Assembly: GCA_965200895.1 (NCBI GenBank)
Contig: CBDAVM010000001.1
Location: 1,302,001-1,366,000, forward strand
DNA: 64,000 bases
Direction: 5' to 3'
Source: WTFV01 sp965200895
GTDB taxonomy: Bacteria > Acidobacteriota > Vicinamibacteria > Vicinamibacterales > UBA8438
Under the pieces are notes generated by a model. The model was not told the origin of the DNA, did no database searches, and saw nothing but the letters and a program-made list of their open reading frames with translations. Each line of letters begins with the position of its first letter. The first letter of the stretch is position 1. A program made the translations under genes and the position numbers. This document shows positions 47,667 through 55,174 of this stretch, piece by piece.

Positions 47667-48464
47667 ATGACCGCCGTGGCCCGCGACGCCGCGGTCCGGA
47701 CCGACAGACTTCGGACCGACAGAAAGAACAGTCATGGCCGACAGGACACCCCTCCGCCAGGACGTCTCCCCATCGGACGGGTGCTGGTGGGCATCGTCGC
47801 GGTGGTCGCCTTCGTGGCCCTGGGGCGGCAGTTCGGTGGCCGCCTGGAGGAATTCGCGGCGTGGGTCGACGGCCTCGGCGCCCTCGGTCCGCTGGTCTTC
47901 ATCGCCGGCTACGTCGCGGCCACCGTGGCGTTCATCCCCGGGTCGGCGCTGACGCTGGCGGCCGGCGCGATCTTCGGCCTCGCGGAGGGCATCGTCTATG
48001 TCTTCGTCGCCGCCACCGTCGGGTCGTCGCTCGCCTTCCTGCTGGCGCGCTTCGTGGCGCGCGAGGCGGTCGCACAGCGGGTGGCGGCCGATGCGCGCTT
48101 CGCGGCGATCGACCGCGCGGTCGGCCGCGAGGGGTTCAGGATCGTCGTCCTGCTGCGGCTGTCGCCGGTGTTCCCGTTCAACATGCTGAACTACGGACTC
48201 GGCCTGACGAACGTCCGCTTCGTCGACTACGTGGCGGCAGCGGTGGGGATGCTGCCGGGCACGGTGCTGTACACGTACTTCGGGTTCCTCGCCGGTGACG
48301 TCGCCCGGCTGGCCGGTGACGCCGCGCCCGACCGCGGCGCCGCGTACTACGCCGTGGTCGTCGTCGGCCTGCTTGCGACCGTGGCGGTGACGACACTCAT
48401 CACCCGCACGGCGCGGCGGGCCATCCGCGAAGCGAACGGCGAAACGGAAGTCACGGCCGACTGA
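47667..48464 (+). CDS. TVP38/TMEM64 (DedA-superfamily) membrane protein
   Basis: A 265-residue membrane protein. The VTT/SNARE-associated domain shows the re-entrant motif FIPGSALTLAAGAIFGLAEG (about 90-109), then GSSLAFLLARFVAREAV, LLRLSPVFPFNMLNYGLGLT and the second re-entrant part VGMLPGTVLYTYFGFLAGD. The family is implicated in lipid scrambling or membrane homeostasis. About 30 polar residues precede the first helix, so a later start is possible but no better one is visible. It points toward the oxidase operon, 252 bases away. Confidence 0.86.
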   Translation: MTAVARDAAVRTDRLRTDRKNSHGRQDTPPPGRLPIGRVLVGIVAVVAFVALGRQFGGRLEEFAAWVDGLGALGPLVFIAGYVAATVAFIPGSALTLAAGAIFGLAEGIVYVFVAATVGSSLAFLLARFVAREAVAQRVAADARFAAIDRAVGREGFRIVVLLRLSPVFPFNMLNYGLGLTNVRFVDYVAAAVGMLPGTVLYTYFGFLAGDVARLAGDAAPDRGAAYYAVVVVGLLATVAVTTLITRTARRAIREANGETEVTAD

Positions 48465-48536
48465 GGCCCGGGAGCGACCGGACATGGCGACAGCGGCGCG
48501 GCGCGCGATCCTCCGGCGGTCGGCGCGCCCTGCGGG

Positions 48537-48645
48537 TTGCGCCGGTCGAACCCGCCGACATAGAATTCGCCCGTGCGTGCGCTCCCCCCGATGTGCGGGG
48601 TGGTGTCGCCTGCATCTTGACACGGGAACACGACTCGATTAGCCC
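48537..48645 (+). promoter_or_regulatory. Candidate promoter region of the cytochrome oxidase operon
   Basis: Two candidate sites lie in the 252-base gap before ctaD. TTGCGC (48537-48542), 18 bases, TAGAAT (48561-48566) has a good -10. A consensus -35 TTGACA (48617-48622) is followed after 17 bases by a poor -10 (TAGCCC, 48640-48645). Either could drive the operon; they could also be used in different conditions. This is by-eye matching only. Confidence 0.35.
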
Positions 48646-48716
48646 CGCACGGATTCCCCCACGGAACACGCAGCGGGTCAGAGGCAGCGTGACGCTGGAC
48701 GAAAGGAGTCACGACG

Positions 48717-50537
48717 TTGGCTGACGTGACGACCACCGAGCAGGCCGCCCCCGCGGCGGATGCGCACGGGCACGACGAGCACGCCCACGACGACCACGGC
48801 CATCACGACCTCGGCTTCTGGCAGACCTACGTCTTCTCCGTCGATCACAAGGTGATCGGCATCCAGTACGCCGTGACCGGACTGCTCTTCCTGCTGTTCG
48901 GCTTCCTGCTGATGATGGTGATGCGCTGGCAGATCGCCTATCCCGGCGAGCCCATTCCGCTGATCGGCGAGTGGCTGGGCGACGAGCGCGCGCCGGGCGG
49001 CATCATGCTGCCGGAGTTCTACAACCAGCTCGGCGCCATGCACGGCACCATCATGGTGTTCCTCGGCGTCGTGCCGCTGGCCGTCGGCGGCTTCGGCAAC
49101 TTCGTGCTGCCGCTGCAGATCGGGGCGCCGGACATGGCGTTCCCGAAGCTGAACATGGCCAGCTACTGGTCGTTCTTCGTCGGCGGCGTGGTGATGTTCG
49201 CCAGCTTCTTCGTGCCGGGCGGGGCCGCCAACTCGGGCTGGACATCGTATGCGCCGCTGTCGGTCTTCGCGACCACCGGCCAGACGATGTGGCTGATCGG
49301 GATGATCTTCCTGATCACGTCGTCACTGCTCGGCTCGGTGAACTTCATCGTCACGACCATCCAGTTGCGCGCGCCGGGTCTGAGTTTCATGCGCCTGCCG
49401 TTCTTCGTCTGGGCGCAGCTCGTCACCGCGTTCCTTCTGCTGCTCGCCTTCCCGCCGCTGGAGGCGGCCGGCGTGATGCAGTTGATGGACCGCGTGGCCG
49501 GCACCAGCTTCTTCCTGCCGAGCGGCCTCGTCTACGCCGACGCGCCGTGGGAGGCGAGCGGCGGCGGCAGCGTGCTGCTGTGGCAGCACCTCTTCTGGTT
49601 CCTCGCGCACCCCGAGGTCTACGTCCTGATCCTGCCGGCGCTGGGCATCGTTGCCGACATCATCGCCAACAACACGCGCAAGCCGGTCTGGGGCTACCGC
49701 GTGCTCGTCTACTCGGCCGTGTTCCTCGGCTTCATGTCGTTCGTCGTCTGGGCGCACCACATGTTCCTGACCGGCATGGGGACGACGATGAGCTCGTTCT
49801 TCCAGACCACGACGATGATCATCTCGATCCCGTCGGTCGTCATCCTGTCGGCGCTGTTCATCACGCTCTACGGCGGGTCGATCCGCTTCACGGTGCCCAT
49901 GCTGTTCGCGCTGGCGTTCCTGCCGATGTTCGGCATCGGCGGGCTGACCGGGCTGCCGCTGGGGCTGTCGGCGCCGGACATCCACCTGCACGACACCTAC
50001 TACGTGATCGGCCACTTCCACTACGTGGTCGCCCCGGGCACGCTGATGGCGCTCTTCGGCGGCATCTACTACTGGTTCCCGAAGGCGACCGGCCGGAAGA
50101 TGAACGACTTCCTCGGCCGCATCCACTTCTGGGGCTCGTTCATCTCGATCAACGTGGTGTTCATGCCGATGCTCTACCAGGGGCTGGCCGGGATGAACCG
50201 CCGGATGTACGACGGCGGCGAGCAGTACGTGATGAACGCCGACGTGCTGTGGCTGAACGAGGTGATCAGCATCGGCGCGTGGGTGCTCGGGCTGTTCCAG
50301 CTCCCGTTCATCTACAACTTCTTCCGCAGCATCAGGCACGGCGAGAAGGTCGGCGACAACCCGTGGCAGGCCACGACCATCGAGTGGCAGGCGCCGTCGC
50401 CGCCGCCGCACGGCAACTTCTCGGCGCCGCCGGTGGCCTACCGCGGACCGTACGAGTACAGCGTGCCGGGCGCGGCGCGCGACTTCGTCATGCAGGGTGA
50501 ACCCGATACGGCGGCGGCAGAGCCGGCCAAGGTGTAG
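48717..50537 (+). CDS. ctaD: Cytochrome c oxidase subunit I (heme-copper, aa3 type)
   Basis: A 606-residue catalytic subunit reducing O2 to water and pumping protons. The start is a TTG at 48717 behind a strong AAAGGAG. After a His/Asp-rich N-terminus come about 12 helices. Signatures: LGAMHGTIMVFLGVVPL, WQHLFWFLAHPEVYVLILPA (with the D-channel Glu and the cross-linked His-Tyr), WAHHMFLTGMG for CuB ligands and DTYYVIGHFHYVVAPG for the heme ligands. The HPEVY sequence marks the A1 class. Subunit III follows after eight bases, subunit II is last in the operon. Confidence 0.95.
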   Translation: MADVTTTEQAAPAADAHGHDEHAHDDHGHHDLGFWQTYVFSVDHKVIGIQYAVTGLLFLLFGFLLMMVMRWQIAYPGEPIPLIGEWLGDERAPGGIMLPEFYNQLGAMHGTIMVFLGVVPLAVGGFGNFVLPLQIGAPDMAFPKLNMASYWSFFVGGVVMFASFFVPGGAANSGWTSYAPLSVFATTGQTMWLIGMIFLITSSLLGSVNFIVTTIQLRAPGLSFMRLPFFVWAQLVTAFLLLLAFPPLEAAGVMQLMDRVAGTSFFLPSGLVYADAPWEASGGGSVLLWQHLFWFLAHPEVYVLILPALGIVADIIANNTRKPVWGYRVLVYSAVFLGFMSFVVWAHHMFLTGMGTTMSSFFQTTTMIISIPSVVILSALFITLYGGSIRFTVPMLFALAFLPMFGIGGLTGLPLGLSAPDIHLHDTYYVIGHFHYVVAPGTLMALFGGIYYWFPKATGRKMNDFLGRIHFWGSFISINVVFMPMLYQGLAGMNRRMYDGGEQYVMNADVLWLNEVISIGAWVLGLFQLPFIYNFFRSIRHGEKVGDNPWQATTIEWQAPSPPPHGNFSAPPVAYRGPYEYSVPGAARDFVMQGEPDTAAAEPAKV

Positions 50538-50545
50538 CGAACGTC

Positions 50546-51136
50546 ATGGACATTCCGTACATCGTCGAAGAACGGGCCGACACCGGGCTCAACAACGTCA
50601 AGCTCGGCATCTGGCTCTTCCTGGCGTCGGAGGTCATGCTCTTCGGCGCGCTCTTCTCCTCGTACGTGCTGCTGCGCCTGATGGCGACCGAGTGGCCGTT
50701 CGGCGTGGACGTGCTGAACTTACCCCTCGGCACGGTCAACACCGCCGTGCTGATCGGATCGAGCGTCACGATGGTGATGGCCTACGCGTCGCTCAAGATG
50801 GACGACTTCGGCCGATTCCGGTTCTGGCTGGGGCTCACCATCGCCCTGTCGCTCCTCTTCATGGTCATCAAGGGGTTCGAATACAACCACGAGTTCGAGA
50901 TCGGCAACTTCCCGTGGACGAGCACGTACCTGGCAATCTACTTCACGATGACCGGTCTGCACGCGCTGCACATCATCGGCGGCGTCATCGTGAACACGTA
51001 TCTGCTCTTCCCCGGCGCGAAGATGTGGAAGACCAACAAGGCGCAGTTCACCAACCGCATCGAGGCGGCCGGCCTCTACTGGCACTTCGTCGACCTGGTG
51101 TGGATCTTCCTGTTCCCGGTGCTCTACCTGCTGTAG
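50546..51136 (+). CDS. ctaE: Cytochrome c oxidase subunit III
   Basis: A 196-residue membrane protein with five or more helices. Subunit III signatures: NVKLGIWLFLASEVMLFGAL, FSSYVLLRLMATEWPFG, LGTVNTAVLIGSSVTMVMAY, FTMTGLHALHIIGGVIVN and the end AAGLYWHFVDLVWIFLFPVL. It supports proton-uptake stability of subunit I in the aa3 family. It is shorter than mitochondrial COX3 (about 260), as usual for bacterial five-helix forms. It is eight bases after ctaD. Confidence 0.93.
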   Translation: MDIPYIVEERADTGLNNVKLGIWLFLASEVMLFGALFSSYVLLRLMATEWPFGVDVLNLPLGTVNTAVLIGSSVTMVMAYASLKMDDFGRFRFWLGLTIALSLLFMVIKGFEYNHEFEIGNFPWTSTYLAIYFTMTGLHALHIIGGVIVNTYLLFPGAKMWKTNKAQFTNRIEAAGLYWHFVDLVWIFLFPVLYLL

Positions 51137-51181
51137 GGCGGCGAGCGGACGCATCCCAATGCGGAGTTCATCGAGAGCATC

Positions 51182-51529
51182 ATGAGCGAAGACGTTCAGG
51201 CGCATGTTCGGACGTACTTGAAGGTCGGCGGCGCGCTGGCCGTGCTGACCGTGGTGACCGTCCTCGTGTCGTACATCGACTTCTGGGGCGTGCCGTTCGC
51301 GGTCTTCATCGCACTGGTCATCGCGGCGACCAAGGGCTCGCTCGTGGTCAGCTTCTTCATGCACCTCATCGAGGAGAAGAAGATGATCTACGCGACCCTC
51401 GTGCTGACCGTGGTCTTCTTCATCGTGCTGATCTTCATCCCGATACTCGGGCACGCGGACCGGCACGGCGAGTACTACACGCTTCCGAACGCCGACGCGC
51501 CCACCGCGGCGCCGGCCGCCGGGCATTAG
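51182..51529 (+). CDS. Cytochrome c oxidase subunit IV-like protein
   Basis: A 115-residue protein of the prokaryotic COX4 type. It starts MSEDVQAHVRTYLKVGGALA and has three hydrophobic helices, with the conserved KGSLVVSFFMHLIEEKKMIY around residue 57. It ends in a Pro/Ala-rich tail after a short HADRHGEYYT. These proteins stabilise subunits I and III. It lies 45 bases after subunit III. Confidence 0.88.
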   Translation: MSEDVQAHVRTYLKVGGALAVLTVVTVLVSYIDFWGVPFAVFIALVIAATKGSLVVSFFMHLIEEKKMIYATLVLTVVFFIVLIFIPILGHADRHGEYYTLPNADAPTAAPAAGH

Positions 51530-51549
51530 CCGAAGCGGGAGACAGCGCC

Positions 51550-51759
51550 ATGTCGCTCCGGTCCATTCACCTCCTGTTCATCGGCGCGTCGATCCTGCTG
51601 GCGGCGTTCGTGACGTTCTGGGGCGTGGCGATGTTCCTGACCGAGCGGGGCGGGGTCGGCCACTTGGCGTTCGCCGGCGGATCGCTGTGCGCCGTCGTCG
51701 GGATGGCGATCTACGCGGTGAAGTTCGTGCGCAAGACGCGCGAGATCGGCATGCACTGA
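51550..51759 (+). CDS. Small two-helix membrane protein of the oxidase operon
   Basis: A 69-residue protein, ATG at 51550, 20 bases after the subunit IV stop. It has two hydrophobic helices (HLLFIGASILLAAFVTFWGV and HLAFAGGSLCAVVGMAIYAV) and a basic end (KFVRKTREIGMH). Its place in the operon and its intact frame suggest an accessory subunit or assembly factor. No family name was recognised. Confidence 0.7.
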   Translation: MSLRSIHLLFIGASILLAAFVTFWGVAMFLTERGGVGHLAFAGGSLCAVVGMAIYAVKFVRKTREIGMH

Positions 51760-51787
51760 TCACGATCGACGAGCAGGGAGCAGGCTG

Positions 51788-52081
51788 ATGACACGAAACG
51801 CAACGAGAGCAGCAGCGGTGGGCGCGCCGGCCATGGTACTGTTCGTCCTCGCGCCTGCCGTCGCGTGGGCGTGTCCGATCTGTTTCGGGGCCGATCCCGA
51901 CTCGGCCACGGGCCGCAGCGTGAACTGGGCGGTCCTGACGCTGCTCGGGGTCACCGGCGGCGTGCTGAGCGGCTTTGTCGGCTTCTTCTTTCATCTGTTG
52001 AAGCGTTCCCGGCAGGCGCTGGGGAACGATGCGGCGTTCGAGGCCGCGGTGCGGCGCGGCAATCCCGGAGGGGAATCGTAG
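51788..52081 (+). CDS. Small membrane protein with CPICF motif
   Basis: A 97-residue protein with an N-terminal hydrophobic helix or signal (AMVLFVLAPAVAWA). It is followed directly by CPICFGADPDSATGRSVNWA, a second helix (LTLLGVTGGVLSGFVGFFFH) and a charged end. The CPIC pair could bind a metal or be redox-active, which would suit copper handling for the oxidase, but this is inference. Its stop TAG is adjacent to the ctaC ATG, so translation is coupled. Confidence 0.7.
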   Translation: MTRNATRAAAVGAPAMVLFVLAPAVAWACPICFGADPDSATGRSVNWAVLTLLGVTGGVLSGFVGFFFHLLKRSRQALGNDAAFEAAVRRGNPGGES

Positions 52082-52828
52082 ATGGGTGAACTACTGGGAC
52101 TGCCGATCCAGGCGTCGGAGCACGCGCCTGAGATCGACCGGATGATCATTCTGATCCACTACCTGATGGCGGTGCTGTTCGTCGGCTGGGGCGCGTTCTA
52201 CGTCTACACCCTGATCCGCTTCCGGGCGAGCGCCCATCCGAAGGCCGACTACACCGGGGTCACCAGCCACACGTCGAGCTACCTGGAGATCGTCGTGGCG
52301 GTCATCGAGGCGGTCCTGCTGATCGGCTTCGCCATCCCGGCCTGGGCCCACCGCGTGAACGACATCCCGCCGGAAGAAGAGGCGACGGTCGTCAACGTGA
52401 TCGGCAAGCAGTTCGAGTGGATCTCGCACTACCCGGGGGAGGACGGCCGCTGGGGACGCCGTGACATCAGCCTCATCACGCCGACCAACAACATCGGGCT
52501 CGACCGCAGCGACCCGTACGGCGCCGACGACATCGTGTCGATCAACCAGTTGAACCTGCCGATCAACAAGCCGGTGATCGTCAACCTGTCGTCGCAGGAC
52601 GTCATCCACAGCTTCGGTATCGCGGAGATGCGCGTGAAGCAGGACGCGGTGCCGGGCCTGCAGATTCCGGTCTGGTGGGTGCCGAACGAGCTGGGCCAGT
52701 TCGAGGTCAACTGTTCGCAGCTCTGCGGCCTCGGCCACTACCGGATGCGCGGCTTCGTGACCATCATGGAGCAGGACGAGTACGACGCTTGGCTCGAGGA
52801 GGAGGCGTCGTTCCTCACCGGCGATTAG
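52082..52828 (+). CDS. ctaC: Cytochrome c oxidase subunit II
   Basis: A 248-residue subunit II. Two N-terminal helices (about 19-41 and 66-88) are followed by the periplasmic CuA domain. CuA ligands: His in SSQDVIHSFGIAEMRVKQDA and the cluster NCSQLCGLGHYRMRG, with two Cys, His and Met. The usual Glu of CxELC is Gln here, but that ligand acts through its backbone. No fused heme c domain is present. Start at ATG 52082 behind GGAGGGGA. It is the last gene of the operon, whereas in many bacteria subunit II comes first. Confidence 0.93.
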   Translation: MGELLGLPIQASEHAPEIDRMIILIHYLMAVLFVGWGAFYVYTLIRFRASAHPKADYTGVTSHTSSYLEIVVAVIEAVLLIGFAIPAWAHRVNDIPPEEEATVVNVIGKQFEWISHYPGEDGRWGRRDISLITPTNNIGLDRSDPYGADDIVSINQLNLPINKPVIVNLSSQDVIHSFGIAEMRVKQDAVPGLQIPVWWVPNELGQFEVNCSQLCGLGHYRMRGFVTIMEQDEYDAWLEEEASFLTGD

Positions 52829-52958
52829 AATCAAAGCAGCGTTCTCTACCTGGGGGGGCGACGACGTACACACTGGCTCGCACCCCGGCTCGTCGAAAAC
52901 GCCGGGCGAGATCGTCGAGCAGCTCGGTCGGGTGCCTGCGGTCAAGGGACCCATGCAT
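52815..52958 (-). pseudogene. 5' fragment of a DUF6036-like nucleotidyltransferase
   Basis: A 47-codon minus-strand ORF starts at ATG 52956-52958 and reads MHGSLDRRHPTELLDDLARR, then FRRAGVRASVYVVA. This is the start of DUF6036-type (AbiEii-like) nucleotidyltransferases, where the strand runs into VYVVGGAAMAL. Here homology stops after VVA at a run of seven C residues, and the ORF ends inside the 3' end of ctaC. The gene is cut off at the oxidase operon. It overlaps the end of the antitoxin-like fragment upstream, as toxin and partner genes often do. Confidence 0.55.
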
Positions 52959-53181
52959 GGTGCTCGCCACCTCGGGCGTCGAGGTCTCTCGGATCGGGCA
53001 GCGCGCCGTCCCAGCGCGTGCCGGTCAGCGGCGGCGGACTGGCGAGGACCTCGGCCTGCTCGTGCGGCGGCAGCGCGTGGAACCGCCGCGGGAGGTCGTG
53101 CAGAATGGCGCGCTCGATGTCGGCGTCATTCCATCTCTCACGGATGGCGTCCTCGGCAAGAGATAGTGGTGGCTTCGCCAT
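52942..53181 (-). pseudogene. Decayed partner gene of the DUF6036-like module
   Basis: A 79-residue ORF with start at ATG 53179-53181: MAKPPLSLAEDAIRERWNDA, DIERAILHDLPRRF, HEQAEVLASPPPLTGTRWD, then GALPDPRDLDARGGEHHAW. The beginning and end look like the two ends of a longer regulator-like partner protein that precedes DUF6036 genes. The middle, after TGTRWD, appears deleted in frame. Its end overlaps the start of the nucleotidyltransferase fragment. It is probably non-functional. The family link is from remembered patterns and not verified. Confidence 0.45.
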
Positions 53182-53388
53182 TCCCGGTCGGCAGCGCCCG
53201 CCGGGCGCAGTGCGTTGACCGCCTTCACGGAGCTGCTCACCGCCTCCGCGGAACGCTGTCCGTCGCCGTTCCGGCCAGCGCCCCGAAACGCCTCGCGGGC
53301 CTGGCGTTTCGGCCCCTCGCCGCTCCATGACCTTGCGTCGCAGCGTTTTCGCTCGGCTGCGTTCTGCGGCGTAAGCTCCCGGCCGGCT
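53182..53388. other. Gap without recognised gene
   Basis: Both strands are open in some frames, but none has a start signal or a recognisable motif. It may hold the promoter of the decayed module and the terminator of the DsbA-like operon. No clear hairpin was found. Confidence 0.3.
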
Positions 53389-53940
53389 TCATCCACGGTC
53401 GGAGGCGGCAATCGCCTCCCGGAGCTCGGTGACGATCTCCTCCATCCGGTCGGCCGCCGCGGACACGTCCTGCAATGCAGTGCTCGCTGCCGCGTCAATC
53501 CGCTGCTGGAACGGGCCGATCGGCAATGCCCGCTGCGCCGCTGCGATCATCAACCGCAAGGTCTCGACGCGAAGCTGCTGGTAGCGCTGGTGCTCGGGGG
53601 ACGTCAGCGCCGCCGGCACGGCCGGGCCCGCTGGCGACGGCATGGTTCTTCCCGGCGGCGCCCCGCCGGCCGGGAGGGCAGGCTGACCGTCCCGCGCCGC
53701 CGGCGGCGCTGTCCCGGCGGGCGGGTTGGCGGACCCCGGCTCCCGGGACGCTGCGCCTCCGGCCCCGCCAGCCGGCGTCCCACCGTTGCCGCAGGCCACG
53801 GCGCTGCCGCAGACGGCGGCAACGACGACCAGCACCAGCACGGCACGGCGGACTCGGGACCGCGGCGCGGGATGGCGGCGCGTGGCGGCGCCGGCCGGGA
53901 TACCCTCCAACGCCTGCACGCCCGTTGGCTCCTGCGCCAT
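53389..53940 (-). CDS. Putative lipoprotein with helical C-terminus
   Basis: A 183-residue protein, ATG at 53938-53940, one-base overlap with the stop of the DsbA-like gene (TGATG). The N-terminus has a basic stretch and a hydrophobic helix (AVLVLVVVAAVCGSAVACGN) with a lipobox-like end, so it is probably lipid-anchored. A Gly/Ala/Pro-rich linker follows. The C-terminal ~75 residues are helical (SPEHQRYQQLRVETLRLMIA, ADRMEEIVTELREAIAA). No family was recognised; coupling suggests that it works with the thiol oxidoreductase. Confidence 0.55.
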   Translation of the reverse strand: MAQEPTGVQALEGIPAGAATRRHPAPRSRVRRAVLVLVVVAAVCGSAVACGNGGTPAGGAGGAASREPGSANPPAGTAPPAARDGQPALPAGGAPPGRTMPSPAGPAVPAALTSPEHQRYQQLRVETLRLMIAAAQRALPIGPFQQRIDAAASTALQDVSAAADRMEEIVTELREAIAASDRG

Positions 53941-54977
53941 CACCGTGCTGCCGCGGCCAGCTCCTCGCGGATGATCTCGACGAACGTTCCGTAGGGCGCG
54001 GCGCCCAGCACCGCGCGCCCATTGAGGAACAGGGTCGGCGTGGACGAGACGCCGTGGCTCATGCCGATGCGCATGTCGCGGTCGACCGTCGCGGCATGCC
54101 GGCCGCTGTCCAGACACGCGTTGAAAGCCTCGGGATTGAGCCCGAGGTCCGCGGCGTAGCCCTTCAGCGCATCGACGTCGAGCGCCCCCTGGCTGGCGAA
54201 CATCGTGTCGTGCAATTCCCAGAACCGGCCCTGCTCGTGCGCGCAGTTGCCGGCCTCGGCCGCCTTGAACGCGTCGGGATGACTCGGAAGCGGGTAGTCC
54301 TTGTAGACGAAGCGGATCTGGCCCTCGAACTGCTCCATCAGTCTCTCGACCGTTTCGGTGGCCCGCCGGCAGTAGGGGCAGTCGAAGTCGGAGAACTCGA
54401 TGAGCTCCACCGGCGCGGTGTCCGGTCCCCGCGCCGGATCCTCGGCCAGCGCCTCGACGGCGTGCCGCGGCGGCTCCAACGTCACCGATACGTCATCGGC
54501 CAGCGCCCGCAACTCGTTCATGTAGGCGTGCAACGCTTGCAGCGGCCGCTGCTGGTCGAGCGCGGCGCGGATCTCGGGCCGCATCTGCTCCAGCGTACGT
54601 CCCGGGAAGCGGTCCTGGTTCCGTTCGTAGATCAGATCGATCTCCGCGTCGGTCACCCGGATCATCCGGTCCGGCAGCTCGACCTCCAGCAGCTCGTCGC
54701 GCGTCATGCCGCGGGCAGCCGCCTCGCGTTCGACGAGACGCTCGCCGACGACCACGTCGAGAGCACGCCGCCGCGTGTCGTACAGTTCCTGGAGCATCCG
54801 CAGCCGGGACGACGCGTCGTTGCGCCGCCACGCGTCCTCGAGTTCGGCGAACGTCACCGCGACGTCACCGATGCGGGCAACCACGGTGTTGTCCGGTTGC
54901 TGCGCCCCGGCGGGCGCCGCCGCCAGTGACGCGCCGAGCGTCACCGCAGAAAACCACATCCTGATTGGGTTGAACAT
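53940..54977 (-). CDS. Periplasmic DsbA-like thiol oxidoreductase with SurA-like N-terminal domain
   Basis: A 345-residue protein with signal peptide (FSAVTLGASLAAAPAGAQ). Residues ~30-160 form a helical SurA/PPIase-N-like domain (RIGDVAVTFAELEDAWRR, DLIYERNQDRFPGRTLEQMR). A DsbA/thioredoxin-4 domain follows, with ELIEFSDFDCPYCRRATETV (CPYC at about 200-203) and FVYKDYPLPSHPDA. The cis-Pro region is GVSSTPTLFLNGRAVLGA. It should oxidise or isomerise disulfides in the periplasm. Start at ATG 54975-54977; the longer frame covers non-coding repeats. It is coupled to the downstream lipoprotein gene. Confidence 0.86.
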   Translation of the reverse strand: MFNPIRMWFSAVTLGASLAAAPAGAQQPDNTVVARIGDVAVTFAELEDAWRRNDASSRLRMLQELYDTRRRALDVVVGERLVEREAAARGMTRDELLEVELPDRMIRVTDAEIDLIYERNQDRFPGRTLEQMRPEIRAALDQQRPLQALHAYMNELRALADDVSVTLEPPRHAVEALAEDPARGPDTAPVELIEFSDFDCPYCRRATETVERLMEQFEGQIRFVYKDYPLPSHPDAFKAAEAGNCAHEQGRFWELHDTMFASQGALDVDALKGYAADLGLNPEAFNACLDSGRHAATVDRDMRIGMSHGVSSTPTLFLNGRAVLGAAPYGTFVEIIREELAAAAR

Positions 54978-55057
54978 CGGAAGCACTGTACCACCGATTG
55001 GCGCACAGGACACGTGCGTTCGAAGCGTGCGGAGGTCTCCTCCGCGCCACCGCGGCC

Positions 55058-55163
55058 AGCGCCCGTTCCACGGCAGGAGCCGGTAGTCGCATGCGCCGCC
55101 AGGAACGCCGCGCGCCCGCGCCGCCAGGCGAGCGCCCGTTCCATGGCAGGAGCCGGTAGTCGC
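55058..55163. repeat. Two 33-bp direct repeats in an intergenic region
   Basis: Copies at 55058-55090 and 55131-55163 differ at one base (core gcccgttccacggcaggagc, then cggtagtcgc). They are separated by 40 G/C-rich bases and lie between the divergent DsbA-like and FAD-oxidase genes. Each copy contains a purine-rich ggcaggagccgg. They could be regulator sites or a scattered genomic repeat. Confidence 0.75.
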
Positions 55164-55174
55164 GGACCCGGCGT

